From Candidatus Parcubacteria bacterium (GTDB taxonomy: Bacteria > Patescibacteriota > Minisyncoccia > Phycocordibacterales > SBAW01): a stretch of 14,074 nt of DNA. The translations under genes were made by a program, and so were the position numbers. The stretch spans positions 1 to 14,074 of the forward strand of contig JACMMG010000066.1 in NCBI GenBank assembly GCA_014379165.1, in the 5' to 3' direction. The notes below the pieces were generated by a model that saw only the letters and a list, made by a program, of their open reading frames with translations, did not search any database and was not told the DNA's origin. This document shows, piece after piece, positions 1 to 7,110 of this stretch (position 1 is the stretch's first letter; every line of letters starts with the position of its first letter).

Positions 1-255
1 ATCACCAACTCGTCGATCCAGATACTTTTAAAACAGTCACCGACAACGATCGATAGTTTGCAAAAAACATTCAACCTTTCGGACGAAGAAAAATATCTAC
101 TCTTGGAATCTGACGTGGGGGAGGGAATCTTTTTTGCTGGCCTTAAGCATGTCGCCATAAAAATCATTGCTTCTTATACCGAAGATCAGATAATAACTTC
201 CGACCCAAGCCAGGTATTGGCACTGCGCAAACGCAGGCAGGAAAACCAACTATGA
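1..255 (+). CDS. VirB4/TraC-like conjugation ATPase, C-terminal fragment
   Basis: The reading frame is open from base 1 to the TGA at 253-255, so this is the 3' end of a gene whose start lies outside the window; the TTG at 58 is internal, not a start. The 84 visible residues resemble the extreme C-terminus of VirB4/TraC-family ATPases of CPR bacteria. Features are an amphipathic stretch (SIQILLKQSP), an acidic 'LSDEEKYLLLE' turn, a Gly/Phe-rich 'GEGIFFAG' strand and a 'VAIKIIASYTEDQIITSDP' end. The Walker motifs would be upstream, out of view. VirB4 proteins are hexameric cytoplasmic ATPases that power type IV secretion and pilus assembly. The stop overlaps the next gene's start as ATGA, which indicates translational coupling. 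The family call rests on recognition of the tail only. Confidence 0.72.
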   Translation: MTNSSIQILLKQSPTTIDSLQKTFNLSDEEKYLLLESDVGEGIFFAGLKHVAIKIIASYTEDQIITSDPSQVLALRKRRQENQL

Positions 256-1955
256 TAAAAGCGACGGCACTTGTTATCTTTGCGATCATGATTGACGCTA
301 TGCAGGCGCTTATTTCGGCCGGCATTGCTATTGTCGCTTCATTCCCTGGCACGGCAGGCGGAGGAATTTTCGGGTGTTTTGCGGGCAAAGAGATTGCAGG
401 AGAGGTGGGCTGCGCCGTAGTAGGTATTCTGGGGGCAGTAGTTGCAACTCCGCTTGATGCGGCGGCGCCATATACTATTCCCTTAGGAATTGCGCTTGGG
501 TTTGCTATTAATATTTGCCTGAGTGCAACATTTGGGTCGATACTTCTTTTGTTCATGACGCTCGCCGGGTATAAACCTTCTGTGAAATATCTCTGGGGCG
601 GGATAGGGGAAATGCTACCGGGAGTCAACAATATTCCATTTTGGACAGCTCTCGTTATTTTGACTGTCATTAAAAAGAGCGCGAAAAAGGGAATGAGTTC
701 ATTTATGAGCACTGCCTTAAGCATGACCTCGCTCATGTCTCCTACTGGAGCTTTTGGTAAAGCAACCGGCGCAGTTATGCAAGTAAAAGAGGGGACGGTG
801 GACATTGCACGCCAGGCTCCTCCGCGAGTACAAACGATTATGCGCCAAATGCAACCACAAGACTTCTTATCTAAAATAAGAGGAGCTCCAGAGGATTTGG
901 CTGAGGAGCGAGCCGCGCGCAGGACACAAAACATTATGCGCGACATCCGCCCGCTTAAAACGCTTGCAATCGCGTGTCTTATGTTTGTGGGCGCACAATT
1001 TGCAAACGCGCAAGGAATCGACCCCGTACAATTTACTATTACTCCGGAAAATCCTACCCCGGGCCAGCAGGTCACCATAGACGCGCAAGGGATAGGGAGT
1101 TTTCTTGGAAATTCAACGATAACGTGGCAAAAAGACGGCAAGACCGAACTCACCGGCAAGGGTGAACATACATTTTCATTTACGGCCGGAGGGTTAGGTG
1201 CCCAGACACGCATTCACGTCACAATCGTTTCAAGTGAAAAGGGAACTATTACACGCGACTTTAGTTTTATACCTTCGAGCGTCAATTTGGTATGGGAAGC
1301 AAGTACTTCTGTTCCTCCTATGTATCGGGGCAAGGCACTCTATAGTGCCGGCTCGGTCCTTAGGGTAATTGCATTTCCTTCGATAGTAGCAGGAGGTGCG
1401 ACGGTATCGTCAAACAATCTTTCATTCCAGTGGTCGCGAAACGGAAATCCTGCTCCCGCAAATTCAGGCTTAGGACGAAATACTTTTACTTTTCAGGGAG
1501 ACCAGCTGAAAAAAAATGAAAATATTATTGTCGATGTATATTTGGGCAATGTAAAGGTAGCCCGTGGCACAATTGTAATACCTGCGGTTAGTCCAAGCAT
1601 TCTTTTCTACAGCCGCGACCCTTTACGCGGAGTGCTTTACGATAGTGCACTTCCAAGCAGTGTGTCGCTTGCAACGAACGAAGTGACTCTACAAGCACAG
1701 CCGTACTTTTTTTCAAACACAAGTATAAATAATGCTCTTACATACCAATGGAAGCTAAATGGAAAGGAGACATCGGGTCCTGATGCAAGTAGGGGAGGCC
1801 TTACCTTGCGTCAAAGCGGAAGCGGAGCCGGGCAGGCCACGCTTACACTTGCTATTCAAAATACCGACGCTAAGACATTTACCCAAATAGCAAATGCTGC
1901 GCTGCAAATAGCATTCGGAGAAACTACTTCTGCTTCATCGATCTTTGGACTATGA
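252..1955 (+). CDS. polytopic membrane protein with three Ig-like C-terminal repeats, T4SS-like operon
   Basis: 567 residues; not a named family I recognise. Residues 1-145 carry several Gly/Ala-rich hydrophobic segments (about 4-30, 50-66, 76-104, 129-140). A basic, Gln-rich, probably cytoplasmic linker follows (141-236). Then comes a signal-peptide-like helix at 229-253: start-like Met229, basic Arg/Lys, hydrophobic core, ending Ala-Asn-Ala. Residues 254-567 are an exported beta-rich region with three spaced W-x-x-(D/N)-G motifs (TWQKDG about 291, QWSRNG about 393, QWKLNG about 499). The roughly 102 and 106 residue spacing implies tandem Ig/PKD-like domains. The ATG overlaps the VirB4 stop (ATGA), with a weak AGGA upstream, and the gene overlaps the pilin gene by 4 bp. 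I infer a VirB6-position channel or surface component of the secretion apparatus. Alternatively it could be two ancestral proteins fused in frame at Met229. Confidence 0.75.
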   Translation: MIKATALVIFAIMIDAMQALISAGIAIVASFPGTAGGGIFGCFAGKEIAGEVGCAVVGILGAVVATPLDAAAPYTIPLGIALGFAINICLSATFGSILLLFMTLAGYKPSVKYLWGGIGEMLPGVNNIPFWTALVILTVIKKSAKKGMSSFMSTALSMTSLMSPTGAFGKATGAVMQVKEGTVDIARQAPPRVQTIMRQMQPQDFLSKIRGAPEDLAEERAARRTQNIMRDIRPLKTLAIACLMFVGAQFANAQGIDPVQFTITPENPTPGQQVTIDAQGIGSFLGNSTITWQKDGKTELTGKGEHTFSFTAGGLGAQTRIHVTIVSSEKGTITRDFSFIPSSVNLVWEASTSVPPMYRGKALYSAGSVLRVIAFPSIVAGGATVSSNNLSFQWSRNGNPAPANSGLGRNTFTFQGDQLKKNENIIVDVYLGNVKVARGTIVIPAVSPSILFYSRDPLRGVLYDSALPSSVSLATNEVTLQAQPYFFSNTSINNALTYQWKLNGKETSGPDASRGGLTLRQSGSGAGQATLTLAIQNTDAKTFTQIANAALQIAFGETTSASSIFGL

Positions 1956-2728
1956 AAAAGAAATTACTATTACTACTGATATGCCTGCCCCTCTTGGGAT
2001 TCTCTTTCGCGATGCCCGTCCATGCCCAAACTGGTGGCGACTTACGGCAGTACCAACCCCTTGAGCCTCTGGGTGATGTATATAAAACAAGCGATGAAGT
2101 TAGCTTCCAAAACCTTCTTGTATTTACTTTCAAGATCCTCTTTACCATAGGAGGGATTATAGCGGCGGTGAGCATTATTTTGGGCGGAATTACTATAATG
2201 TTCTCCGAAGTGGCAAATAAAAGGAGCGAGGCAAAAGAGCGTATTTGGGCGGCGATGTGGGCACTGGGAATACTTATTACCTCTTGGCTTATTCTCAATA
2301 CAATAAATCCCAATTTACTTAACTTTCAATTTACTCTTACTGATGTCGCGTCAGTACCTACCAATCCGACAGGCTCATCAAACGGAGAAGGGTTTAGATG
2401 GAAAGAATTTGCCTCCGACGAGGATTTTCTCCTGGTAGGTAAAGCGTATGGTTGTCCAAATAAAATATGGACAGGTCTCCCGGACGGGTGTGTGTATAAT
2501 AAAATTCTTTTATACCAGACGTCCCTTGCAAATACTCCGGAAGTCCTCGCAGCAAGAGCGCAGTACGAGCAGGAGTGCCACGGTTCTTGGTGGACTCCGA
2601 GAATTTGGGTTACAGACAGGATGCCTGCATCTTTTGTTGGCGAAGACAATAACACTACACAAGCACTGGCATGTATTAATCCCGCCGCAGTAAACCTAGT
2701 TAAGGCTTATTGGCCATTCGGTTTTTGA
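1952..2728 (+). CDS. VirB2/TrbC-like type IV secretion pilin with large C-terminal domain
   Basis: 258 residues. An N-terminal Sec signal peptide is clear: MKKK, a long Leu-rich core, then an Ala-containing site before QTGGD at about residues 25-26. After a short exported segment there are two transmembrane helices, about 54-84 (ending in Gly-Gly-Ile-Thr-Ile) and 101-117, joined by a basic loop (NKRSEAKERIW) and closed by 'LILNTINPNL'. That arrangement is typical of the T4SS pilin proteins found throughout CPR genomes. VirB2-type pilins are usually about 100 residues, but here roughly 130 more follow, with four Cys (GCPNK, GCVYN, QECHG, ACINP) and several Trp; I do not recognise that domain. 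The gene overlaps its upstream neighbour (ATGA) and ends within 8 bp of the next gene's ATG, so it belongs to the same operon. The pilin role is inferred from topology and neighbours. Confidence 0.78.
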   Translation: MKKKLLLLLICLPLLGFSFAMPVHAQTGGDLRQYQPLEPLGDVYKTSDEVSFQNLLVFTFKILFTIGGIIAAVSIILGGITIMFSEVANKRSEAKERIWAAMWALGILITSWLILNTINPNLLNFQFTLTDVASVPTNPTGSSNGEGFRWKEFASDEDFLLVGKAYGCPNKIWTGLPDGCVYNKILLYQTSLANTPEVLAARAQYEQECHGSWWTPRIWVTDRMPASFVGEDNNTTQALACINPAAVNLVKAYWPFGF

Positions 2729-2736
2729 ACTCTTTT

Positions 2737-3963
2737 ATGCTTAAAAACATTACTTTCATAGGAATAGTTGTCGGAATAATCCTTGTTGGAATTAGTGCGT
2801 GGTTTTTCTTACACACATCTACACAAACTCAAACAGCAGACCAGCCTGGAAATTTTGGTACTGGCTCTGATAGGAGCTTTACTGATACTTCAACAAATTC
2901 TTCTGCAACCCCTACTACAGGTACTTCTACGACCCAATTATCAACAAAAAGAATATTCAAAATTTCCGATGGACCAGTTGCTGGAGCAACCTTTGTACAA
3001 ACTCTTCGCCCCACAACAACGCTCGCGCGCTTTGTATTGGCCGACAATGGTCATGTAGCTGACCTGGTTCTTGATTCTGCAGGTGCAGTATCACGGGCTG
3101 TTTCAAACACAACCATTCCAGGGGTTACGCGGGCTCTATGGGGTGAAGGGGGCGGCTCAAGTATTGTGCAATATCTTGATGGAACTGTTGTTAAAACCGC
3201 CTATCTTGGCTTTCCGGCAACCTCAACTGCAACATCAAGTCTCAACAGAGCTACTCGCTTGCAGTTCCTTCCCGATGGAATTGCTGATGTGGCCGTCTCG
3301 CCCGATGGAAAAAATGTTGCTTATATTTTAAAAACTTCTGCTGGTGTAGACGGATATACGGCAAAAATAGACGGCGCGGGCAGTAAAAAGCTTTTTTCGC
3401 TCCCGTTGTCTGAAATTCTTATTTCTTGGCCATCACAAAATTTACTCCTTGCACAAATGAAATCTGCCGCAAATGTGCCCGGTAGCGTATTTTCAGTCAA
3501 TGTCTCAAGCGGTGCGGTAACTCCGCTTCTATATGCTCCTGGATTAAGCATAAATGCCGATAAATCCTTCTCGCGCGTTATGTATCAGACTGTGGGGATT
3601 AACCAGTCATCATACATACACGATATTGAAAGCGGCAATGACATCCCGCTTTCTTCCGACCCCATACCAGAAAAATGCGCTTGGAGCAGTATTTCAACAG
3701 CTATTATCTATTGCGCAACACCTTCGCAATATGTGCCCCCGAATTATCTTGACCTATGGCATCAGGGTGCGGCATCGGTTGCTGATACAATTGTTGCGTT
3801 CAATACCATAACCGGTAAAAGCGCAATTCTTATAGCCCCCGGCGGAAATCAGGGGGGAGTAGAGTCCGATATTGTTGAGATGTCACAGTCAATTGATGGC
3901 CGTTACCTTTTGTTCATCAAAAAAGGTGACCGCTCGCTGTGGGGAGTGCGCCTTGGGCAATAA
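2737..3963 (+). CDS. membrane-anchored beta-propeller (TolB/WD40-like) protein
   Basis: 408 residues from the ATG at 2737; a TTG at 2710 would add nine residues and overlap the pilin gene by 19 bp. I prefer the ATG because it starts directly at a signal-anchor: MLKN followed by a hydrophobic helix at about residues 4-24 (ITFIGIVVGIILVGISAWFF). A Thr/Ser-rich linker (about 25-72) leads to a long beta-strand-rich region without helices. It has blade-like repeats, the clearest being 'VAVSPDGKNVAYIL' (about 195-208) and 'MSQSIDGRYLLFIKKGD' near the end, as in TolB and WD40-like propellers. It is probably extracytoplasmic and tethered to the membrane. No catalytic motif is visible, so a binding or scaffolding role beside the pilin is the most I can infer. 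It is the last gene of the operon and converges on jag with only 16 bp between stops and no evident terminator. Confidence 0.7.
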   Translation: MLKNITFIGIVVGIILVGISAWFFLHTSTQTQTADQPGNFGTGSDRSFTDTSTNSSATPTTGTSTTQLSTKRIFKISDGPVAGATFVQTLRPTTTLARFVLADNGHVADLVLDSAGAVSRAVSNTTIPGVTRALWGEGGGSSIVQYLDGTVVKTAYLGFPATSTATSSLNRATRLQFLPDGIADVAVSPDGKNVAYILKTSAGVDGYTAKIDGAGSKKLFSLPLSEILISWPSQNLLLAQMKSAANVPGSVFSVNVSSGAVTPLLYAPGLSINADKSFSRVMYQTVGINQSSYIHDIESGNDIPLSSDPIPEKCAWSSISTAIIYCATPSQYVPPNYLDLWHQGAASVADTIVAFNTITGKSAILIAPGGNQGGVESDIVEMSQSIDGRYLLFIKKGDRSLWGVRLGQ

Positions 3964-3979
3964 AATATTTCCGCTGCTC

Positions 3980-4441
3980 CTATGAGGAAGACTTTTCTTT
4001 ATATTTCAGCACTATATGCCTGAACTTTCCTTCGCCGCGTGATTCGGTTTGAATCTCTGGATCGTCGGTAAAGAGCTCGTGCACTACTAGACGTTCGTAT
4101 GGGCTCATCGGGCTCATCTCCACTTCGTGTTTAAAGAGCCTCGCGCGTTGAGCAAGCATCCTGGCGTTCGCGCGCACACCTTCCATTTTTTCCTCATGAT
4201 AGTCGTTAACATCGATAAGAAAATTGCTTGCCTCTTCTCCGTGACGCGTTTCAACAAGACGCCGGGCGACGGTATTAAGTGAGCGCAAATGCTCGCCTTG
4301 CGGGCCTATAAGATCTTTTGAGTCTTTAGACGAGATACGCACCACTGTGCGGTGGCCACTTGAAACATCAATCGATTCCGTTTCGATACCAAGAAGCGAG
4401 AGAAGCTCTGAGACGAACTGTTTAAGGAGTTGCGGGTCCAT
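3980..4441 (-). CDS. jag: KhpB/Jag-type RNA-binding protein (KH + R3H)
   Basis: 153 residues. A KH domain occupies about 20-80, with the GxxG loop Gly-Pro-Gln-Gly at 46-49 ('DLIGPQGEHLRSLNTVARRL'). An R3H domain occupies about 86-148, with the Arg117-x3-His121 signature in 'SPYERLVVHEL' and the characteristic ending 'ESRGEGKFRHIVL'. Jag/KhpB proteins bind RNA and partner with KhpA in Gram-positives, affecting cell division and envelope homeostasis. The gene lies directly downstream of yidC, its classic position. The family's usual N-terminal Jag_N domain is absent: the protein begins within about ten residues of the KH fold. The 67-bp gap to yidC (4442-4508) shows no convincing terminator or promoter, so co-transcription is likely. 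No Shine-Dalgarno precedes the ATG at 4441. Confidence 0.93.
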   Translation of the reverse strand: MDPQLLKQFVSELLSLLGIETESIDVSSGHRTVVRISSKDSKDLIGPQGEHLRSLNTVARRLVETRHGEEASNFLIDVNDYHEEKMEGVRANARMLAQRARLFKHEVEMSPMSPYERLVVHELFTDDPEIQTESRGEGKFRHIVLKYKEKSSS

Positions 4442-4508
4442 AAATCCAACGATACAACAGGTGCTACGCGTACCACAAGTACAAAGAACCCAAATTGTGT
4501 TGTCGTAT

Positions 4509-5225
4509 TTATCGTACTTTTCGTTCTAGTTGCTTCCGGATAACCCATTCCTGTCCAAGCGAGATAAGACTTGTAGCGGCAAAATATAACCCGACTCCAG
4601 CCGGAAGGTAGTATGAAAAAAATGCCATGAATGCAGGTAAAAAGTAGAGCATTAGCCGCTGCTGCATATGATGTGCAGCTGCCCTTTCCGGAGAAAGAGA
4701 AGATTTTGGCATCCGCAATATCGAGAAGTACGCCACCAAGTACTGCAACCCTCCGACTACTACAACAAGAAGAATGTTATGGGGCGAGAGGAGGTCGAGC
4801 ACTCCCAAAAACATAGTATTGACGACAGGTGGTACCTGCACGAAAGAATACAGAAGGTCAGGGTTAATACGAGGTAGACCTTCGCTGAAAAAGGCAAAGT
4901 AGAGTGCAATAAAAACCGGGATTTGGATAAAAAGCGCTAGCAAGCTTGAAAAAGGACGTATCCCTCGCTCTTTGAAAACCGCCATCGTTTGCTTGGTCTT
5001 TTCGGTAGGGTCGTCTTTGTATTTTTTATTTATCTCATCCAAAAGAGGCTGGGCAGCCTGCATGCCCATTTGCGTCCGGATTGAGGCGGCAAATGCAGGG
5101 TAAAACAAGAGGCGGATAACAACAGTGAGAGCAATAATAGCAAGGCCCACATCGCCTCCTGGCATTATGCCGATGAGAAAAACGAATGCGTTATAGAGCG
5201 GAGCTACGAAAATAGTTTGGAACAT
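4509..5225 (-). CDS. yidC: YidC/OxaI family membrane protein insertase
   Basis: 238 residues, matching the short YidC1/SpoIIIJ/Oxa1-type without the large periplasmic domain of Proteobacteria. YidC inserts membrane proteins alone or with SecYEG. Five hydrophobic segments are evident: about 7-22, 26-44, 93-113, 150-170 and 192-225. The conserved groove arginine is Arg38 in 'LTVVIRLLFYP'. The cytoplasmic hairpin between the first two core helices is charged and helical (QPLLDEINKKYKDDPTEKT). The last helices show the family 'LPAFMAFFSYYLPAGVGLYF' pattern. There is no lipobox; Met1 begins directly at the amphipathic 'FQTIFVAPLYNAF'. The start lies 22 bp inside the rnpA 3' end, so translation is probably coupled. 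It sits in the rpmH-rnpA-yidC-jag order. Confidence 0.96.
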   Translation of the reverse strand: MFQTIFVAPLYNAFVFLIGIMPGGDVGLAIIALTVVIRLLFYPAFAASIRTQMGMQAAQPLLDEINKKYKDDPTEKTKQTMAVFKERGIRPFSSLLALFIQIPVFIALYFAFFSEGLPRINPDLLYSFVQVPPVVNTMFLGVLDLLSPHNILLVVVVGGLQYLVAYFSILRMPKSSLSPERAAAHHMQQRLMLYFLPAFMAFFSYYLPAGVGLYFAATSLISLGQEWVIRKQLERKVR

Positions 5226-5506
5226 ATTGTTTTAATATCCGAAGTGTAATCAAGAATACTTTTTTGGACCAAAAATACTACGTGCGCGCCTGAGGGGAAC
5301 GGGCGGGGAAGTGCCCCATATATGCTGCGGCGGATCGCATTGCGCCTAACGGCAGTACGAGCAATCTTTTTACTTACCACTACGGCCGCCTTACCTCCTT
5401 GACCCTCTATATATTTTACTGTGAGGTTAGAAGCACGTAGAGGACGGCCTTTTTTCAACACTTCGCGAACCTCCGCCGCCCCTAGCCTATTTTTTTTTGG
5501 CAACAT
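5204..5506 (-). CDS. rnpA: ribonuclease P protein component
   Basis: 100 residues, slightly short for the family (about 110-120). It is the protein subunit that helps the RNase P RNA cleave tRNA 5' leaders. The diagnostic RNR motif is at about residues 50-62 ('RTAVRRNAIRRSI'), preceded by the beta-strand 'AAVVVSKKIA' and by the N-terminal 'KNRLGAAEVREVLKKGR' helix, equivalent to the 'RLRKREDFxxVxxxGR' start of other RnpA. The start is supported by AAAGG six bases upstream, in the 23-bp gap after rpmH. The 3' end overlaps yidC by 22 bp. The RNase P RNA gene itself is not in this window. Confidence 0.95.
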   Translation of the reverse strand: MLPKKNRLGAAEVREVLKKGRPLRASNLTVKYIEGQGGKAAVVVSKKIARTAVRRNAIRRSIYGALPRPFPSGAHVVFLVQKSILDYTSDIKTICSKLFS

Positions 5507-5529
5507 TCTACCTTTGGTGTAAGCAGAGC

Positions 5530-5664
5530 TTACAGTGCAATGCGGGCACGACCTTTTCGTCGGCGCCGTACGAGCGTTTTACGCCCTCCCGGGGAAGCCG
5601 TACGCTTTAAAAAGCCATGGCTGCGGGCGCGTTTGCGTTTTTTTGGCTGATACGTTTGTGACAT
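5530..5664 (-). CDS. rpmH: 50S ribosomal protein L34
   Basis: A 44-residue ORF, easily missed by length cut-offs. It encodes a highly basic protein starting MSQTYQPKKRKRARSHGF, then 'LKRTASPGGRKTL' and ending 'RRRRKGRARIAL', an almost textbook L34. L34 is a late-assembling large-subunit protein. The ATG at 5664 faces dnaA across a 111-bp divergent spacer, the standard bacterial rpmH/dnaA arrangement, and rnpA follows 23 bp later. No Shine-Dalgarno is visible. A -10-like TACTAT ends 7 bases upstream of the ATG, so the transcript may be leaderless or nearly so. Confidence 0.97.
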   Translation of the reverse strand: MSQTYQPKKRKRARSHGFLKRTASPGGRKTLVRRRRKGRARIAL

Positions 5665-5775
5665 GAGTGCAATAGTAGCGTATCCCCAGATTCTCCACAA
5701 CTTGTACACAAAAACGCAATTTTAAGTGCCGCTCCCTCGCTTTCATATTTTGTGTATACTTTGAGTCCAAAGGCC
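5665..5775. promoter_or_regulatory. rpmH-dnaA divergent control region with DnaA-box-like 9-mers
   Basis: This 111-bp spacer holds three 9-mers one mismatch from TTATNCACA: TTCTCCACA (5691-5699, plus), TTGTACACA (5702-5710, plus) and GTATACACA (minus, 5751-5759). GTATCCCCA at 5680-5688 is a weaker two-mismatch match. For rpmH (minus) a possible promoter is TTGTGG (5700-5695), a 17-bp spacer, TACTAT (5677-5672); its -35 overlaps the first box. For dnaA a -10-like TATACT sits at 5755-5760, overlapping the third box, without a good -35. Such overlap is compatible with DnaA autoregulation, as known for other dnaA promoters, but here it is inferred from position only. Confidence 0.5.
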
Positions 5776-7110
5776 ATGACGACGACGAAAGAATTATGGG
5801 AAAATGCGCTCGTAGAACTTGAACTTTCAATTTCACGTCCTAATTTCAACACTTGGTTTAAAGACACACACGTTATACGGGTTGAGGATGGAGTTGCCTA
5901 CCTTGGAGTGCCCTCACAATTTTCACGCGACTGGCTTTCTACCAAGTTCCATAAGGATATTTTACGATCTTTGCGCGGACTTTCCGAAACAATACGTAAC
6001 GTCGAATACGTAATATCGCGAAGCCCTAAGAAAACTTCCGAAGAAGTGCACGCTCCTTCGGCCCCCTCCGAACTTCCACTTGAAGCCGTACATGCAAAGA
6101 CAAACTTAAACCCGCGGTTTACTTTTAATTCCTTTATCGTAGGGCCATTTAATGAGTTGGCGCATGCCGCGGCACAGGCGGTTATCCGTAAACCTGGCAT
6201 AGCCTATAACCCGCTCCTTATTTACGGACCTACTGGCTTGGGAAAAACACACCTTATCCAGGCAATAGGGAACCATTTTCGGGTCAACGCCCCTGAGAGG
6301 AAGGTTCAATACCTTACCTCGGAAAAGTTCGCCATGGACTATGTAGCCTCAATTCAAGCGGGTAAGGCCCAGTGGTTTAAGGAAAAATACCGGCAATACG
6401 ACCTCCTTATCATGGATGACGTGCAGTTCCTGGCGAAAATGGAAAAAATAAAAGAAGAATTCTTTCATTTGTTCAATTATCTCCACGACAGCAACAAACA
6501 GCTCGTTTTTTCGAGCGATCAGCATCCAAATATGATCCAAAATCTTGAGGATCGGCTTAAGTCGCGCTTCAATGCCGGCATGATTGTGTCAGTAACTCCT
6601 CCCGACCACGAGTCGCGATTGGCGATCGTGCGCACAAAAGCAGCTGCACACAATTTTATTCTTCCTGACGAAGTGCTCGACTATCTTGCTACTGCAATTG
6701 AAGGCAACGTGCGTGAGCTTGAGGGTGCATTAAACACACTTCTTATCCATTTTGAGATGCGCGGCAAGCCGCTTACCCTTCCTGACGTCAAAATGCTTCT
6801 ACGCGACGCAGGAAGCCCTAAAAAGGCCGTGTCTGTACAAGAGGTGGTAAAGCTTATATCTAACTTTTACGGCATCGACGAGGCGAGCATTTACGAAAAA
6901 ACACGTCGTAAGGAGGTCGTGCGCCCTCGACAAGTCATTATGTACATCCTTCGGGAAGATTTTCATATCTCATTTCCAACAATCGGAGAAAAAATGGGTG
7001 GTAGAGATCACACAACTGTCATTCACTCGTGCGAAAAAGTGCGCAATGATATTCAAAACGACAGCATCCTAAGCGGTGAAGTGCATCAAATCCGACTCAT
7101 GTTGAAATGA
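5776..7110 (+). CDS. dnaA: chromosomal replication initiator DnaA
   Basis: 444 residues from the ATG at 5776. A GTG eight codons upstream is possible, but 'MTTTKELWENALVELELSISRPNFNTWF' is the normal domain I start. Domain I (about 1-80) is the DnaB/self-interaction KH-like fold. Domain II is a short Pro/Ser-rich linker (about 82-108). Domain III, the AAA+ ATPase, begins 'NPRFTFNSFIVGPFNELAHAAA', with Walker A GPTGLGKT (151-158), Walker B LLIMDD (210-215), sensor I 'LVFSSDQHP' and the Arg-finger region 'EDRLKSRF' (258-265). Domain IV ends with the DNA-binding signature 'GGRDHTTVIHSCEKV' (408-422). DnaA-ATP binds DnaA boxes and opens oriC. dnaN follows after a 199-bp spacer. A -10-like TATACT ends 15 bases upstream of the ATG; no Shine-Dalgarno is evident. 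Confidence 0.98.
   Translation: MTTTKELWENALVELELSISRPNFNTWFKDTHVIRVEDGVAYLGVPSQFSRDWLSTKFHKDILRSLRGLSETIRNVEYVISRSPKKTSEEVHAPSAPSELPLEAVHAKTNLNPRFTFNSFIVGPFNELAHAAAQAVIRKPGIAYNPLLIYGPTGLGKTHLIQAIGNHFRVNAPERKVQYLTSEKFAMDYVASIQAGKAQWFKEKYRQYDLLIMDDVQFLAKMEKIKEEFFHLFNYLHDSNKQLVFSSDQHPNMIQNLEDRLKSRFNAGMIVSVTPPDHESRLAIVRTKAAAHNFILPDEVLDYLATAIEGNVRELEGALNTLLIHFEMRGKPLTLPDVKMLLRDAGSPKKAVSVQEVVKLISNFYGIDEASIYEKTRRKEVVRPRQVIMYILREDFHISFPTIGEKMGGRDHTTVIHSCEKVRNDIQNDSILSGEVHQIRLMLK

Noticed and set aside
164..1213. 349-codon open frame on the minus strand
   Set aside because: It is antisense to the VirB4 tail and the membrane/Ig gene. Its Ala/Pro/Ile-rich product is not protein-like, and the plus-strand frames are coupled by ATGA overlaps.
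4306..4548. 80-codon minus-strand frame spanning the jag-yidC gap
   Set aside because: It overlaps both jag and the yidC end in a different frame; low complexity and no family features.
5579..5867. two minus-strand frames of 85-86 codons crossing rpmH and the dnaA start
   Set aside because: They are out of frame with L34 and run through the divergent control region; L34 itself explains the coding signal.
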